A stretch of 64,000 nt of DNA. It comes from CBFDBF01 sp050287965 (GTDB taxonomy: Bacteria > Pseudomonadota > Gammaproteobacteria > Chromatiales > Chromatiaceae). The stretch lies in NCBI GenBank assembly GCA_050287965.1, contig JBNKCX010000014.1:1-64000 (forward strand), in the 5' to 3' direction. Shown here piece by piece: positions 24,590 through 34,274 of this stretch; position 1 is the stretch's first letter, and the number at the start of each line of letters is the position of its first letter. The notes below the pieces were generated by a model that did not search any database, was not told the DNA's origin, and was given only the letters and a program-made list of their open reading frames with translations. Made by a program: the position numbers and the translations under genes.

Positions 24590-25270
24590 GTGACTGCCTT
24601 TGATCAGACGCTGCTTACTTTGCCGATGGCGATGTTGCTGGGACTGGTGTTCGGTATGAGTTCCTGCACCATCGCCTGTCTGCCGTTTCTCGGCCCCGTC
24701 TTCATCGCCAGTGAAGGGGGGGTGCGCCGCTCCTGGCGTATCATGCTGCCGTTTTCCCTCGGGCGCCTCACCAGCTACGCCACGCTGGCCGCTGTTGCCG
24801 GATTCACCGGGCAATTCCTCGGCGAAGGAGTAGCAGGCGAGGAGTTGCGTTGGTTGATGGGCTCCGCAGCGCTGGTGCTTGGAATTGCATTGTTGTTGCG
24901 CCGCTCTCCCGCGCCGCAATGCAAGGGACACGGAGAGGTGTCGCTGCAGCGAGATCCCTGGGCGCGATCCGAGCGGGCCCTGATGCCCGGCGGATTGTTC
25001 CTGCTCGGTGCGGGAATGGCGATGTCACCCTGCGCGCCGTTGAGCAGCGTTTTGTTCTCTGCCGCCGTCGGCGCGGATATGTGGCATGGTCTTTGGTTGG
25101 GTCTCGGGTTTGGCGCGGGGGCTATCATTATCCCGACCCTCTTCTATGGGATCGGCTTCGCCTGGTTTGGCAGCCGCCTGCGCGAGCAACTATGTAACAG
25201 TCATAAATACATAGTACGACTGAGTGCCGCTCTGCTGATATTCACGGGTGTGGGGAGTTTCCTCACCTGA
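24590..25270 (+). CDS. TauE/SafE- or CcdA-like membrane protein
   Basis: A 226-residue protein with about six membrane segments. The first segment carries a MSSCTIACLPFLGP motif, and a second GMAMSPCAPLSSVL motif lies near residue 145, both resembling the Cys-Pro pairs of CcdA/DsbD-type and sulfite-exporter-like families. Such proteins move reducing power or sulfur anions across the membrane. GTG start 6 bases after the activator stop makes it the last gene of the operon. The exact transport or redox role is not known. Confidence 0.7.
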   Translation: MTAFDQTLLTLPMAMLLGLVFGMSSCTIACLPFLGPVFIASEGGVRRSWRIMLPFSLGRLTSYATLAAVAGFTGQFLGEGVAGEELRWLMGSAALVLGIALLLRRSPAPQCKGHGEVSLQRDPWARSERALMPGGLFLLGAGMAMSPCAPLSSVLFSAAVGADMWHGLWLGLGFGAGAIIIPTLFYGIGFAWFGSRLREQLCNSHKYIVRLSAALLIFTGVGSFLT

Positions 25271-25291
25271 TAGCTTTTTCGGAAGCCTGGT

Positions 25292-27949
25292 TCAGCTGGG
25301 GGTTGCGGATTTGATGAAATTCTCGACATTGTCGTCCGTGTCGCCTTCTGAATATGAATCTCTAATCCTGATGTTTTCCATATCCATGGGCATCGATATG
25401 AAATGACCCTGAACATAGTCCACCCCGGACTCGAACAGAAACTTTAACGCATCCTCGTTTTCTACATATTCCGCAATGGTTTTCTTGCCCAGGGAGTGGG
25501 CGATATCGTTGATAGAGTGGATAATTGCCCGATCGCTGGCGTCTGTTGCCACGCCTCTTACAAACATGCCGTCGATCTTGATAAAGTCTACGGGCAGGTG
25601 TTTAAGGTGTGAGAATGATGAGAACCCGCTGCCGAAATCATCCAGTGCGAACCGGCAACCCAGTGCATTAAGTCTGACGATCATCTCGTTGGCGGAGACC
25701 AGGTTGGAAACCGCGGAGGTTTCCGTGACTTCGAAAATGATTCTATTGGGATCGATGTCCAGACTGACGACGAGGTCTTCAATAACCTCGATCAATTCCA
25801 TGTCGGCAATGGTCTGGCCTGATAGATTGATGGCGAGCGTTCCCCTATAGCCGGATTTCTGTAATTGTTCCAACCGCTTCAATGCGGCGCTGACGACCCA
25901 GGTGTCTATCTTGTTCATCATATTGAAGCGCTCCGCGGTTGGCAGGAACGCTCCCGGGTAGACGGTTCCCCACGAGGGGTCATCAAGGCGCAGCAAGATC
26001 TCGTTGATCTCCATATCTTCCGGTACCGCGGAAAGAAGACGTTGGTAAATCGGACCCTCGGGAGCCGACATCAACTCCAGGGGAATATAATCCAGGGGGA
26101 TGATAGGCTGGAATTGCAGCACCAGGTGGTCCTGCTCCAGTGCGTTATGCAGACGTGAGAACCAGCCCAGATCAAGGTCCATAGCCTGCTTGCTGTCGCT
26201 TTCCGGGATAAACAGATGGGTACGGTTTCGACCTTCGCTTTTGGCGATGTGGCAGGCGATATCCGCATTGGCAAGAATTTCGCTGGCGGATTCTGAATCG
26301 CGGTCGATAAGAGCAATGCCGATGGTGCCGTTCACTTTGTACTGTTTGCCGTTGTATACAAATGTGTGGTGCTCAAGCATTTCGCGATAGGCGTCGGCTA
26401 CCTGGTAAACACTGTCTTTGCATACGTTGCGCAATATGATGGCGAACTCATCGCCGCCCAGCCGGGCGAGCAGATCGGATGATCTCAGGCGTAGGTTCAG
26501 TTCCTGTGCGATTTCCACCAACAACTGGTCTCCAGCGGCATGCCCCGCGGTGTCATTGATGTATTTGAAGCGGTCCAGATCGACATAGAGCAACGCACTG
26601 GTTTCATTACTGCGTTTAAGACGATCCACCTCCTTGGAAAGCTGTTCCTCGAAAAAGCGGCGGTTGAAGAGCTTGGTCAAGGCGTCATGGCCGGCCTGCC
26701 AGCGCAGCTCCTCCTCCAGTAGTTTGCGTTCGGAGATATCGCGGAATGCAACCACGGAACCTTCACGTCTGTTCTCGATAGTGAGAGGAAAAACCGTGCA
26801 TTCCACAGAGATCGATGCGCCGGACTTATGCCAGAAAATGGTTTCTTCCGCCTGTACGGGTTCGCCGCCGGCATAGGATCTTTGCAGGAAACAATGCTCG
26901 TCATCAATGGGGTTACCATCCACGTCGGCGTAGTGGAACAGTTCCTGGGCGGATTTGCCGATTAATTGTTCCTCCGGCTCGTAGCCCAGGATGCGTCTGC
27001 ATGCCGGATTGATGAAAGAGATAAGGCCTTTGGAGTCCACCCCATATACACCTTCACCTACGGATTGGAGGATGCCGCCGAGACGCTCGCGTTCCTTTTC
27101 GATCGATCTATGGGCGCGGATGTGCCGGCTCATGGCGTCCACGCGGGTGAGGAACAGGTCGTCATTCTCATTTTTGAACATGCATTCAACCGCCCCTGCT
27201 TCGAGCGACTTCTTAATCGCTTTATCGAGATAGGTGCCGGTTATGATCGAAGTGGATATGTTTGCCGTTCCCGTGTGATCGCGCAGTTTCTGACAGAGGA
27301 CGTCGCCGGTGTCGTCCAGCATAAAGTAGTCGATGATGGCGATGTCGAAATGTGACTTCTGCGCTTTCTCAAAACCTTCGCTTACCGATGAAGCCGTCAC
27401 GGTATGATAACCGTGAGCCATCAGCAGTTGTCGATATTTGAAGCGTACCGTGGAGGAGTCGTCGACAAAAAGGATTCGAATGGGCGGGTCGGTCGAAACG
27501 AGGGCGGATTGCCCACCCTGGTTTTTGTAGACATCGAAAAGAAGCGCGGTAAGGATATCTGTGGTTTTTTTGTAGTCTTTCCAGGTCAGGAATGCTGTAT
27601 TGGGTCGTTTTCCTGTTCTGGAGGCAAGGGCGGCTTCCCATGCATTGGCGAAGACCAATACCGGCAAGGTGTTGTATGGCTGTCTTTCCAGCAACCTGTA
27701 GAGGTCGTCAGCCCCCGATCTGGCTTGACCGGGCCAACCCAACACGATGGCATCGTACGCCACACCGTCTTCCGGACCGATTTTTATACGCCTTAGAGCG
27801 GATTTATAGTCGGCATCGATTTCGACTTCGTAACCCGCCTTAATTAAAAGACTTTTTTCGATATACCGGATGGTTGCGGACGCTTCTATCAGCAATACTC
27901 TCGGCAAAACGGCTTCTCCAGGGAGATGACTGGCTGAAAATAACCCCAC
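25292..27949 (-). CDS. Two-receiver PAS-GGDEF-EAL cyclic-di-GMP signalling protein
   Basis: An 885-residue protein. Residues about 17-140 form a receiver-like domain in which the acceptor Asp position reads VLGWPG, so it may not be phosphorylated. Residues about 157-275 form a typical receiver (FVDDSSTVR, then IIDYFMLDD). A PAS domain follows at about 290-400, a GGDEF domain with intact RLGGDEFAII at about 430-570, and an EAL domain (NEILLRLDD, DDFGSGFSSFSHLKHLPVDFIKIDG) at about 600-860. Both enzymatic motifs look intact, so it may make and degrade cyclic di-GMP. The GTG start is the best available; a shorter N-terminus is possible. Confidence 0.88.
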   Translation of the reverse strand: MGLFSASHLPGEAVLPRVLLIEASATIRYIEKSLLIKAGYEVEIDADYKSALRRIKIGPEDGVAYDAIVLGWPGQARSGADDLYRLLERQPYNTLPVLVFANAWEAALASRTGKRPNTAFLTWKDYKKTTDILTALLFDVYKNQGGQSALVSTDPPIRILFVDDSSTVRFKYRQLLMAHGYHTVTASSVSEGFEKAQKSHFDIAIIDYFMLDDTGDVLCQKLRDHTGTANISTSIITGTYLDKAIKKSLEAGAVECMFKNENDDLFLTRVDAMSRHIRAHRSIEKERERLGGILQSVGEGVYGVDSKGLISFINPACRRILGYEPEEQLIGKSAQELFHYADVDGNPIDDEHCFLQRSYAGGEPVQAEETIFWHKSGASISVECTVFPLTIENRREGSVVAFRDISERKLLEEELRWQAGHDALTKLFNRRFFEEQLSKEVDRLKRSNETSALLYVDLDRFKYINDTAGHAAGDQLLVEIAQELNLRLRSSDLLARLGGDEFAIILRNVCKDSVYQVADAYREMLEHHTFVYNGKQYKVNGTIGIALIDRDSESASEILANADIACHIAKSEGRNRTHLFIPESDSKQAMDLDLGWFSRLHNALEQDHLVLQFQPIIPLDYIPLELMSAPEGPIYQRLLSAVPEDMEINEILLRLDDPSWGTVYPGAFLPTAERFNMMNKIDTWVVSAALKRLEQLQKSGYRGTLAINLSGQTIADMELIEVIEDLVVSLDIDPNRIIFEVTETSAVSNLVSANEMIVRLNALGCRFALDDFGSGFSSFSHLKHLPVDFIKIDGMFVRGVATDASDRAIIHSINDIAHSLGKKTIAEYVENEDALKFLFESGVDYVQGHFISMPMDMENIRIRDSYSEGDTDDNVENFIKSATPS

Positions 27950-28109
27950 ATTATGTGAAGTTAGCGGGTTGAGGCGGCAAAACTTTAGTACGGATCGGGT
28001 TTTTGGGCCGGTTTTCTGGTGGAGTTCCGGTGAAATCGGCCACCGCCAGAGAAAAAAGGATTATTGTTCCTAAAGAGCCTCTGGTCACATGGATTTAATC
28101 AGCGCTTTC

Positions 28110-28523
28110 CTAACCGTCGTCGTCCTTGCCGGTGAAACGGCGGATCTCGCGGCGGTCCCGTTTGCTGGGTCTGCCCCTTTCCCTGGGAGCGGCCCCCTGC
28201 AGGTCCCTGCGCTCCGCTACCCGTTGTTTGCGACGCTCACGGCTCTCTTCACTCTCTTCATAGAGCAAGGCCGCCTCCAGGGCGGGACGGCGCTGTTTTG
28301 CGATCCCGGTGACGGTGAGATCCCATTCCAGGGATCCTTTATGGATTTCCAGCCTGGAGCCGATCTTTACCTCTTTTCCGGGTTTGGTGCGCTGACCGTT
28401 CAGGTGGACCTTGCCGCCATTGATGGCCTCAATGGCCGCCTGGCGGGTCTTGAAAAAGCGCGCGGCCCAGAGCCACTTATCCAAGCGCAGACTCTCCGGT
28501 TGCGGCTGGCCGGCCGGGGTCAT
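28110..28523 (-). CDS. hslR: Heat shock protein 15 (S4 RNA-binding)
   Basis: A 137-residue protein with an S4 RNA-binding domain at residues 10-70 (LRLDKWLWAARFFKTRQAA, then GGKVHLNGQRTKPGKEV) and a long basic, helical C-terminal tail (SEESRERRKQRVAERRDL). Hsp15 binds stalled large ribosomal subunits that carry nascent chains. Length and domain order are typical. Its start overlaps the stop of grxC by four bases, so the pair is cotranscribed on the minus strand. Confidence 0.92.
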   Translation of the reverse strand: MTPAGQPQPESLRLDKWLWAARFFKTRQAAIEAINGGKVHLNGQRTKPGKEVKIGSRLEIHKGSLEWDLTVTGIAKQRRPALEAALLYEESEESRERRKQRVAERRDLQGAAPRERGRPSKRDRREIRRFTGKDDDG

Positions 28524-28801
28524 GTTATCTCGTCGGGTTCCCTGGGTTCCAGGCCGAGAAGGACATCGAGTTCACCCGAGGAGTCGAGGGCCGCCATGTC
28601 ATCATATCCACCCACATGATAATCATCGATAAACACCTGGGGAACGGTCTTGCGCTTACTGAGGGTCAGCATCTCGCGCATCAGTTCCCGGTCACCATCG
28701 ATCAGCTTCTCTTCATAGGCTATTCCCTTACGTTCCAGCAGGGCCTTGGCGCGGACACAATAGGGGCAGACGGTGGTGGAATAAACAACGACTTTTGGCA
28801 T
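28520..28801 (-). CDS. grxC: Glutaredoxin 3
   Basis: A 93-residue glutaredoxin with the dithiol active site CPYC at about residues 12-15, the glutathione-binding TVPQVFID segment at about 52-59 and the GGYDDMAAL helix near residue 65. It reduces disulfides using glutathione. Length is normal. It forms an operon with hslR, and its start faces pepN across a 186-base divergent promoter region. Confidence 0.93.
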   Translation of the reverse strand: MPKVVVYSTTVCPYCVRAKALLERKGIAYEEKLIDGDRELMREMLTLSKRKTVPQVFIDDYHVGGYDDMAALDSSGELDVLLGLEPREPDEIT

Positions 28802-28987
28802 GAAAACAGCGCTCCCTCATAAATCTGGCTGCATATCCTATCAACCGCCGGAAAGGGGGTCCAGATGCAGCCGCACCGGACCCAGTATCGCCCATTTTCA
28901 GCCGTTATGGGATGGTAGCCCCCGGCGACGGACAGTTATACTGATGCCGAATGCAGGCTGTAAGTTGGAATATCTGAGGTATCGTCC

Positions 28988-31627
28988 ATGTCCCCCGAGA
29001 ACCCCCAAACAATCCATCTGAAAAACTATAGTCCGCCACCTTATCTGATAGATCATGTGGAGCTGGAGGTGGATCTGGGCGAAGAGGAGACGCGGGTTAT
29101 AGCCAACCTGGCTATCCGCCGCAATCCCGCGCTCGGGGAGGCACTGCCGTTTCTGGAACTGAACGGAGAGGGATTAAAGCCGCTCTCCCTGGGTATCGAC
29201 GGCCGGGAGCTCGACGCAAACGAATACCGGATGGAGGCTGAAGGTCTGAGGATCCATCAGGTCCCGGACCGATTTGTTCTCAGCAGCGAGGTGGCGATCT
29301 ATCCTCAGGAGAATACGGCGCTGGAGGGTTTGTACAAATCCGGTTCCATGTTCTGCACCCAGTGTGAAGCGGAGGGGTTCCGCAAAATCACCTGGTTTCC
29401 GGACCGACCGGACGTCATGGCCCGCTTCACCACGACCATCGTTGCCGACAAGGAAAAATATCCCGTTCTGCTTTCAAACGGCAACCCCGTGGCGAGCTCC
29501 GACATTCCCGGTGGCAGGCACCGTATTCAGTGGGAAGACCCCTTTCCCAAGCCCGCCTATCTGTTCGCCCTTGTGGCCGGTGATCTGCGCTGCCAGGAGG
29601 ATAAATTTACCACGGCGTCCGGACGGGAGATCGATCTGCGCATCTATGTGGAACCGGAGAATATCCATAAGTGCGACCATGCCATGCAATCGCTTATAAA
29701 GGCGATGCGCTGGGATGAGGTGAAGTATGGCCGCGAGTATGACCTGGATATCTACATGATCGTGGCAGTTAATGATTTCAACATGGGCGCCATGGAGAAC
29801 AAGGGCCTGAATATCTTTAATTCGAAGTATGTCCTGGCCCGGCCGGAGACCGCGACCGACAGTGATTTCCAGGGTATCGAGGGAGTCATAGCCCATGAAT
29901 ATTTTCATAACTGGACCGGTAATCGTATAACCTGCCGGGACTGGTTTCAGCTCAGTCTGAAGGAGGGACTGACGGTTTTCCGTGACCAGGAGTTCTCCGC
30001 CGACATGGGCTCCCGCGGGGTCAAGCGTATCCAAGACGTGCGGATGCTGCGGTCGCATCAGTTCCCAGAGGATGCCGGGCCGATGGCCCATCCAGTGCGC
30101 CCCGACTCTTATATTGAGATCAATAATTTCTACACGGTGACCGTCTACGAGAAGGGGGCGGAGATCGTACGCATGCAATATAACCTGCTGGGCCCCGAAG
30201 GCTTCCGCAGGGGGACCGATCTCTATTTTCAGCGCCACGATGGCCAGGCGGTGACTACCGATGACTTTGTCAAATGCATGGAAGATGCGAGCGGTAAAGA
30301 TCTGCAGCAGTTCCGACGCTGGTATTCGCAGGCGGGAACGCCGGAGATCCATATCACTGCCGAGTACGATGCGGCGCAGCAGCGTTACAAGATCATCGCC
30401 GAGCAGTCATGCCCGGCGACGCCGGGGCAGCCGGAAAAGGAGCCGTTTCATATCCCCCTGTCATTGGGGTTACTCGATGCAACGGGAAACGATCTGCCTC
30501 TGCATCTGGAGGGTGAGCCGCAAGCAAAGGGAGGTACGCGAGTGGTGGAACTGCGGCATTCCAGGGAGAGTTTTACCTTTATGGATGTTCCGCGGAGACC
30601 GGTTCCTTCTTTATTGCGGGGGTTTTCCGCGCCGGTAAAGGTCCGTTACGACTACAGCGACCAGGAGCTGATGTTCCTGATGGCCCACGACAGCGACGGT
30701 TTTTGTCGGTGGGATGCGGCCCAGTCCCTGGCGGAACGGATCCTTCTGCGACGCATTGCCGGGGAGAGCGGGGAGCTGGAGGGATTCCTCGAGGCTTTTC
30801 GTGCGGCGCTCGTGGATCCGGCGGCCGACAAGGCTCTGTTGGCGGAGATACTGACCCTGCCTTCCGAGTCCTATCTTGGCGAACAGATGGAACAGGTGGA
30901 CGTGGATGGGATCCATGTTGCCCGGGAATCGATGAAAACCCTTATGGCGGAGGCGCTGCGGGAGGAGTTCCTGGCAGTTTATGCGGCTGGCCGCGAGACA
31001 GGCGATTACCGGATCGACAGTGAGGCCATTGCCCGCCGCAGCCTGAAAAACCTCTGTCTCAGTTATCTGATGCAGCTTGGGGACGACCAGATCCATCAGC
31101 TCTGCATGGATCAGTACCGGGGCGCCCATAATATGACCGATGTCATGGTCGCCCTTTCCCTTCTGGCCCACAGCGAGGCGCCGCAGCGGGAGTCCCTGCT
31201 GCAGGATTTCTATGATCGCTGGCAGGCGGATCCCCTGGTACTGGATAAGTGGTTCACCGCCCAGGCGGTATCAAAACGGGCCGATACCCTGGACAGGGTC
31301 AAGGAACTGATGGCGCATCCCGCTTTCTCCCTGCGCAATCCCAATCGTGTGCGTGCCCTGGTGGGGGCCTTCTGCAGCGCCAACCCCCATCGTTTCCACG
31401 CCGCTGATGGCGCGGGGTATGCGTTCCTGGCGGATCGGGTGCTTGAGTTGAACGCTCTCAATCCGCAGGTGGCAGCCAGGATGTTGCGCATAATGGCCAG
31501 GTGGCGGCGTTATGATTCCGGCCGTCAGGCCTTGATAAAGGCACAGCTGCAGCAAATCCTTGCGCAGGAAAATCTCTCCAAAGACGTCTACGAGGTGGCA
31601 TCCAAATGCCTGGGGTCCGACGGCTGA
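28988..31627 (+). CDS. pepN: Aminopeptidase N (M1 family)
   Basis: An 879-residue zinc aminopeptidase, close to the usual gammaproteobacterial length. The substrate-binding GAMEN is at residues 267-271, and the zinc site HEYFHNWTGNR begins at residue 303, with a later Glu (SLKEGLTVF) as third ligand. The N-terminal domain, catalytic domain and large helical C-terminal domain are all present. It removes N-terminal residues from peptides in the cytoplasm. It is a single gene with its own promoter region. Confidence 0.96.
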   Translation: MSPENPQTIHLKNYSPPPYLIDHVELEVDLGEEETRVIANLAIRRNPALGEALPFLELNGEGLKPLSLGIDGRELDANEYRMEAEGLRIHQVPDRFVLSSEVAIYPQENTALEGLYKSGSMFCTQCEAEGFRKITWFPDRPDVMARFTTTIVADKEKYPVLLSNGNPVASSDIPGGRHRIQWEDPFPKPAYLFALVAGDLRCQEDKFTTASGREIDLRIYVEPENIHKCDHAMQSLIKAMRWDEVKYGREYDLDIYMIVAVNDFNMGAMENKGLNIFNSKYVLARPETATDSDFQGIEGVIAHEYFHNWTGNRITCRDWFQLSLKEGLTVFRDQEFSADMGSRGVKRIQDVRMLRSHQFPEDAGPMAHPVRPDSYIEINNFYTVTVYEKGAEIVRMQYNLLGPEGFRRGTDLYFQRHDGQAVTTDDFVKCMEDASGKDLQQFRRWYSQAGTPEIHITAEYDAAQQRYKIIAEQSCPATPGQPEKEPFHIPLSLGLLDATGNDLPLHLEGEPQAKGGTRVVELRHSRESFTFMDVPRRPVPSLLRGFSAPVKVRYDYSDQELMFLMAHDSDGFCRWDAAQSLAERILLRRIAGESGELEGFLEAFRAALVDPAADKALLAEILTLPSESYLGEQMEQVDVDGIHVARESMKTLMAEALREEFLAVYAAGRETGDYRIDSEAIARRSLKNLCLSYLMQLGDDQIHQLCMDQYRGAHNMTDVMVALSLLAHSEAPQRESLLQDFYDRWQADPLVLDKWFTAQAVSKRADTLDRVKELMAHPAFSLRNPNRVRALVGAFCSANPHRFHAADGAGYAFLADRVLELNALNPQVAARMLRIMARWRRYDSGRQALIKAQLQQILAQENLSKDVYEVASKCLGSDG

Positions 31628-31774
31628 CCCTACTTCTGCCGGCAACGGGGTTCACGAGGTATCTTGAGACGGGTTCTGCAGTGCGGTTTTACTATTGATG
31701 CGGGTCGGCTACTATTTGAGTTTCCACTTCTAAGGAGACTGTCCGGTCGCGCCGGGCGGTATATCACGTTCACC

Positions 31775-33370
31775 ATGGCTCGATCCCCGAGTAACCGCCA
31801 GCGGACATTCCTGATCCCCGAGGATCTGGACGAAGAAGCGGTTCTGCAGGGATTGCGGGGTTTTCTACAGGTGATTCCCGGGCCGGCAACAGATATACAC
31901 CGTATTTTTCTCGACAGTTTCGATTGGCGTCTCTACCGGGCTGGAACGGTGCTGGAGGAGATTCGTGATGCTCAGGGCAAGCGGTTGGAGCTGCGGGGGC
32001 GAAAGGATGGCGACCTGCGGGAGAGTATTCTCCTCGGCGCGACAGCCCCCCGTTTCGCCTGGGATTTTCCCCAGGGTGGCATGAAACGGCGCCTGCAACC
32101 GATCCTGGAGGTACGGGCCCTGTTGCCCTGTGTGGAGATTGTGGGTACCGGCCATACCTTTAATATCCTCAACGAAGATCAGAAGACAGTGGTGCGGTTA
32201 AGCCTGGAGTCCAATCAGGCGTGCACACCCGGCAAGAGCAGAGGCACATCCATGGGCAGACGTCTGCGCCTGGTGCCGGTAAAGGGCTATGACCAGGAGA
32301 TGGAAGATGTGTGCCGGGCGCTCCATAGGGAACTGGGTTTTGAAGAGGGCCGTGGGGTCTACCTGGACGAGGCCTTTGCGGTACTTGGAAAGACCGTCGC
32401 CGAGTACACTTCAAAGCTCCGCTTCCGGTTTGATCCGGATATGCGGACGGATGCAGCTCTGAAAGAGATCCTCCTGTCCCTGTTGGGTGTTATCGAGGCC
32501 AATATGGCGGGCACGCGGGCGGATATCGACAGCGAATATCTGCATGACCTGCGGGTGGCGGTACGGCGGACCCGTTCCGCTCTGACCCAGATAAGGAATG
32601 TTTTTGATAAAGAGGTGGTTGATCGATTCAAGGAGGAGTTCGCGTGGGTGGGGCAGATCACCGGGCCTACCCGGGATATGGATGTCTATCTTATTGGGTT
32701 TGACCGGTTTCGCGATCGTCTCCCGGAGCGCTACCGTTCCGATCTCGATCCTTTGCACATGTTTCTGAAGGCCCATCAAAAGAGCGAGCATCGTGCCCTG
32801 GCGAAGAGATTGAATTCCGCCCGTTTTCGCACCCTGCTACAAGAGTGGCGGAAATTTCTCGAAACCCCGCTGCCGCAGGTGCCGCTTGCCCCGAACGCCA
32901 TCCGCCCCGTACATGAGGTGGCAGGCCGGCGTATCCTTAAGATGTATAAGCGGGTATTGAAAGAGGGCCTGGCTATTACCGCGAATTCGCCGCCCGAGGA
33001 TCTGCATGAGTTGCGCAAGAGCTGTAAAAAGCTGCGGTATCTCATGGAGTTTTTTCAGTGTCTCTATCCAAAAAATAAGATACGGCCTCTGGTAAAGGAG
33101 CTGAAAAGGCTTTTGGATAATCTGGGCGAGTTTCAGGATCGGCAGATTCAGGCGGACAAGCTTCGGGCTTTTGGGCGTCAGATGGGTGACGAAGGCAAGG
33201 TTCCCGCCGATACCCTTCTGGCCATGGGGATGCTGGTGGATGGGTTGATGCGCGGCCAACAGCAGGTCCGTAACCGGCTCGTTGATCGCTTTGGGGTATT
33301 TGCGGATGCGACCAACCGTAAGTTGTTCGAGCAGCTTTTCGTCCCCCATAACCGGAGCGGTAAGGCGTAA
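31775..33370 (+). CDS. CYTH-like plus CHAD domain protein
   Basis: A 531-residue protein. Residues about 15-200 look like a CYTH/triphosphate-tunnel domain (IFLDSFDWRLYRAGTVLEE, then KRLELRGRKDGDLRESI). Residues about 240-520 form a CHAD domain, recognised by the helical conserved-His motifs YLHDLRVAVRRTRSAL and DLHELRKSCKKLRYLMEF. CHAD domains bind polyphosphate and CYTH domains hydrolyse or bind triphosphates. ATG 31775 is chosen because the preceding 37 in-frame codons begin with TTG and are poorly supported. It overlaps the ParA gene by one base (TAATG). Confidence 0.85.
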   Translation: MARSPSNRQRTFLIPEDLDEEAVLQGLRGFLQVIPGPATDIHRIFLDSFDWRLYRAGTVLEEIRDAQGKRLELRGRKDGDLRESILLGATAPRFAWDFPQGGMKRRLQPILEVRALLPCVEIVGTGHTFNILNEDQKTVVRLSLESNQACTPGKSRGTSMGRRLRLVPVKGYDQEMEDVCRALHRELGFEEGRGVYLDEAFAVLGKTVAEYTSKLRFRFDPDMRTDAALKEILLSLLGVIEANMAGTRADIDSEYLHDLRVAVRRTRSALTQIRNVFDKEVVDRFKEEFAWVGQITGPTRDMDVYLIGFDRFRDRLPERYRSDLDPLHMFLKAHQKSEHRALAKRLNSARFRTLLQEWRKFLETPLPQVPLAPNAIRPVHEVAGRRILKMYKRVLKEGLAITANSPPEDLHELRKSCKKLRYLMEFFQCLYPKNKIRPLVKELKRLLDNLGEFQDRQIQADKLRAFGRQMGDEGKVPADTLLAMGMLVDGLMRGQQQVRNRLVDRFGVFADATNRKLFEQLFVPHNRSGKA

Positions 33371-34107
33371 TGCGAATCATCGGTGTGTACAACATAAAGG
33401 GTGGAGTGGGGAAGACCGCGACTGCGGTAAATCTCGCCTTTCTTTCCGCCCAGGAGGGGTATCGCACGCTGGTCTGGGATCTGGACCCGCAGGGGGCGGC
33501 GACCTATTACTTCCGGATCAAACCCAGGGTCAAGGGCAGCAAGAAGATGTTGCGGGGTAAAAAGGACCTGGACGAACTGGTCAAGGGCAGCGATTATGAG
33601 AACCTTGATCTGCTTCCGTCGGATTTCGCTTACCGCAACATGGATCTGGTGCTGGGAGAGGTCAAGAAGCCGGCCAAGCAGCTGCTTAAACTCCTGCGGC
33701 CCCTTTCCGAAGAGTACGACAGGATCTTTCTCGACTGTCCGCCCAGTATTTCCCTGGTATCGGAAAACATCTTCAGGGCGGCGGATCTGTTGCTGATACC
33801 CACGATACCCACCATCCTGTCTCTGCGCAGCTACCGGCAGATAAGGGAGTTCTTTGCCGGGCACCATATTACCGGGGTGCGGTTGCTACCGTTTTTCTCT
33901 ATGGTGGATCGACGTAAACGCATGCATCTGGATATCCTGGAGCGGCTGCCGGCGGAATATGGCGAGCTGTGTCGTACCCACATCCCGTACGCCAGCGACG
34001 TCGAGCGCATGGGGGTCTATCGAGCCCCCCTCGGAAGCTTTGCTCCCGACTGCCCGGCGGGCCGCGCCTACCTGGAATTATGGGACGAGGTTAAGGCCCG
34101 GCTCTAG
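33370..34107 (+). CDS. ParA/MinD-type ATPase
   Basis: A 245-residue deviant-Walker ATPase. The N-terminal motif is YNIKGGVGKTATAVNLA, followed by the DLDPQG motif and the Walker B DCPPS motif. No ParB gene follows, so it is an orphan or partners with a different protein. Its start overlaps the stop of the CYTH-CHAD gene by one base, so the two are very likely translated together. ParA-type proteins position plasmids, chromosomes or protein-rich cargo. The pairing suggests that the CHAD-bound polyphosphate is the cargo (inference). Confidence 0.88.
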   Translation: MRIIGVYNIKGGVGKTATAVNLAFLSAQEGYRTLVWDLDPQGAATYYFRIKPRVKGSKKMLRGKKDLDELVKGSDYENLDLLPSDFAYRNMDLVLGEVKKPAKQLLKLLRPLSEEYDRIFLDCPPSISLVSENIFRAADLLLIPTIPTILSLRSYRQIREFFAGHHITGVRLLPFFSMVDRRKRMHLDILERLPAEYGELCRTHIPYASDVERMGVYRAPLGSFAPDCPAGRAYLELWDEVKARL

Positions 34108-34274
34108 GAAGTAATCCTGCAGGGCGATTTTTGGCGGAATGTGACAGTGTCGGCGGATTCTGGAAAGATACCCCAGGGAATATGCTGTAGAAGATGCCGG
34201 CGGTAGGTGCTAAAGATAGTTTTAGCGGCAATACCCTGTAAGTCCGCCTGTGGATCAATAAAAGGAGTCTCTTA

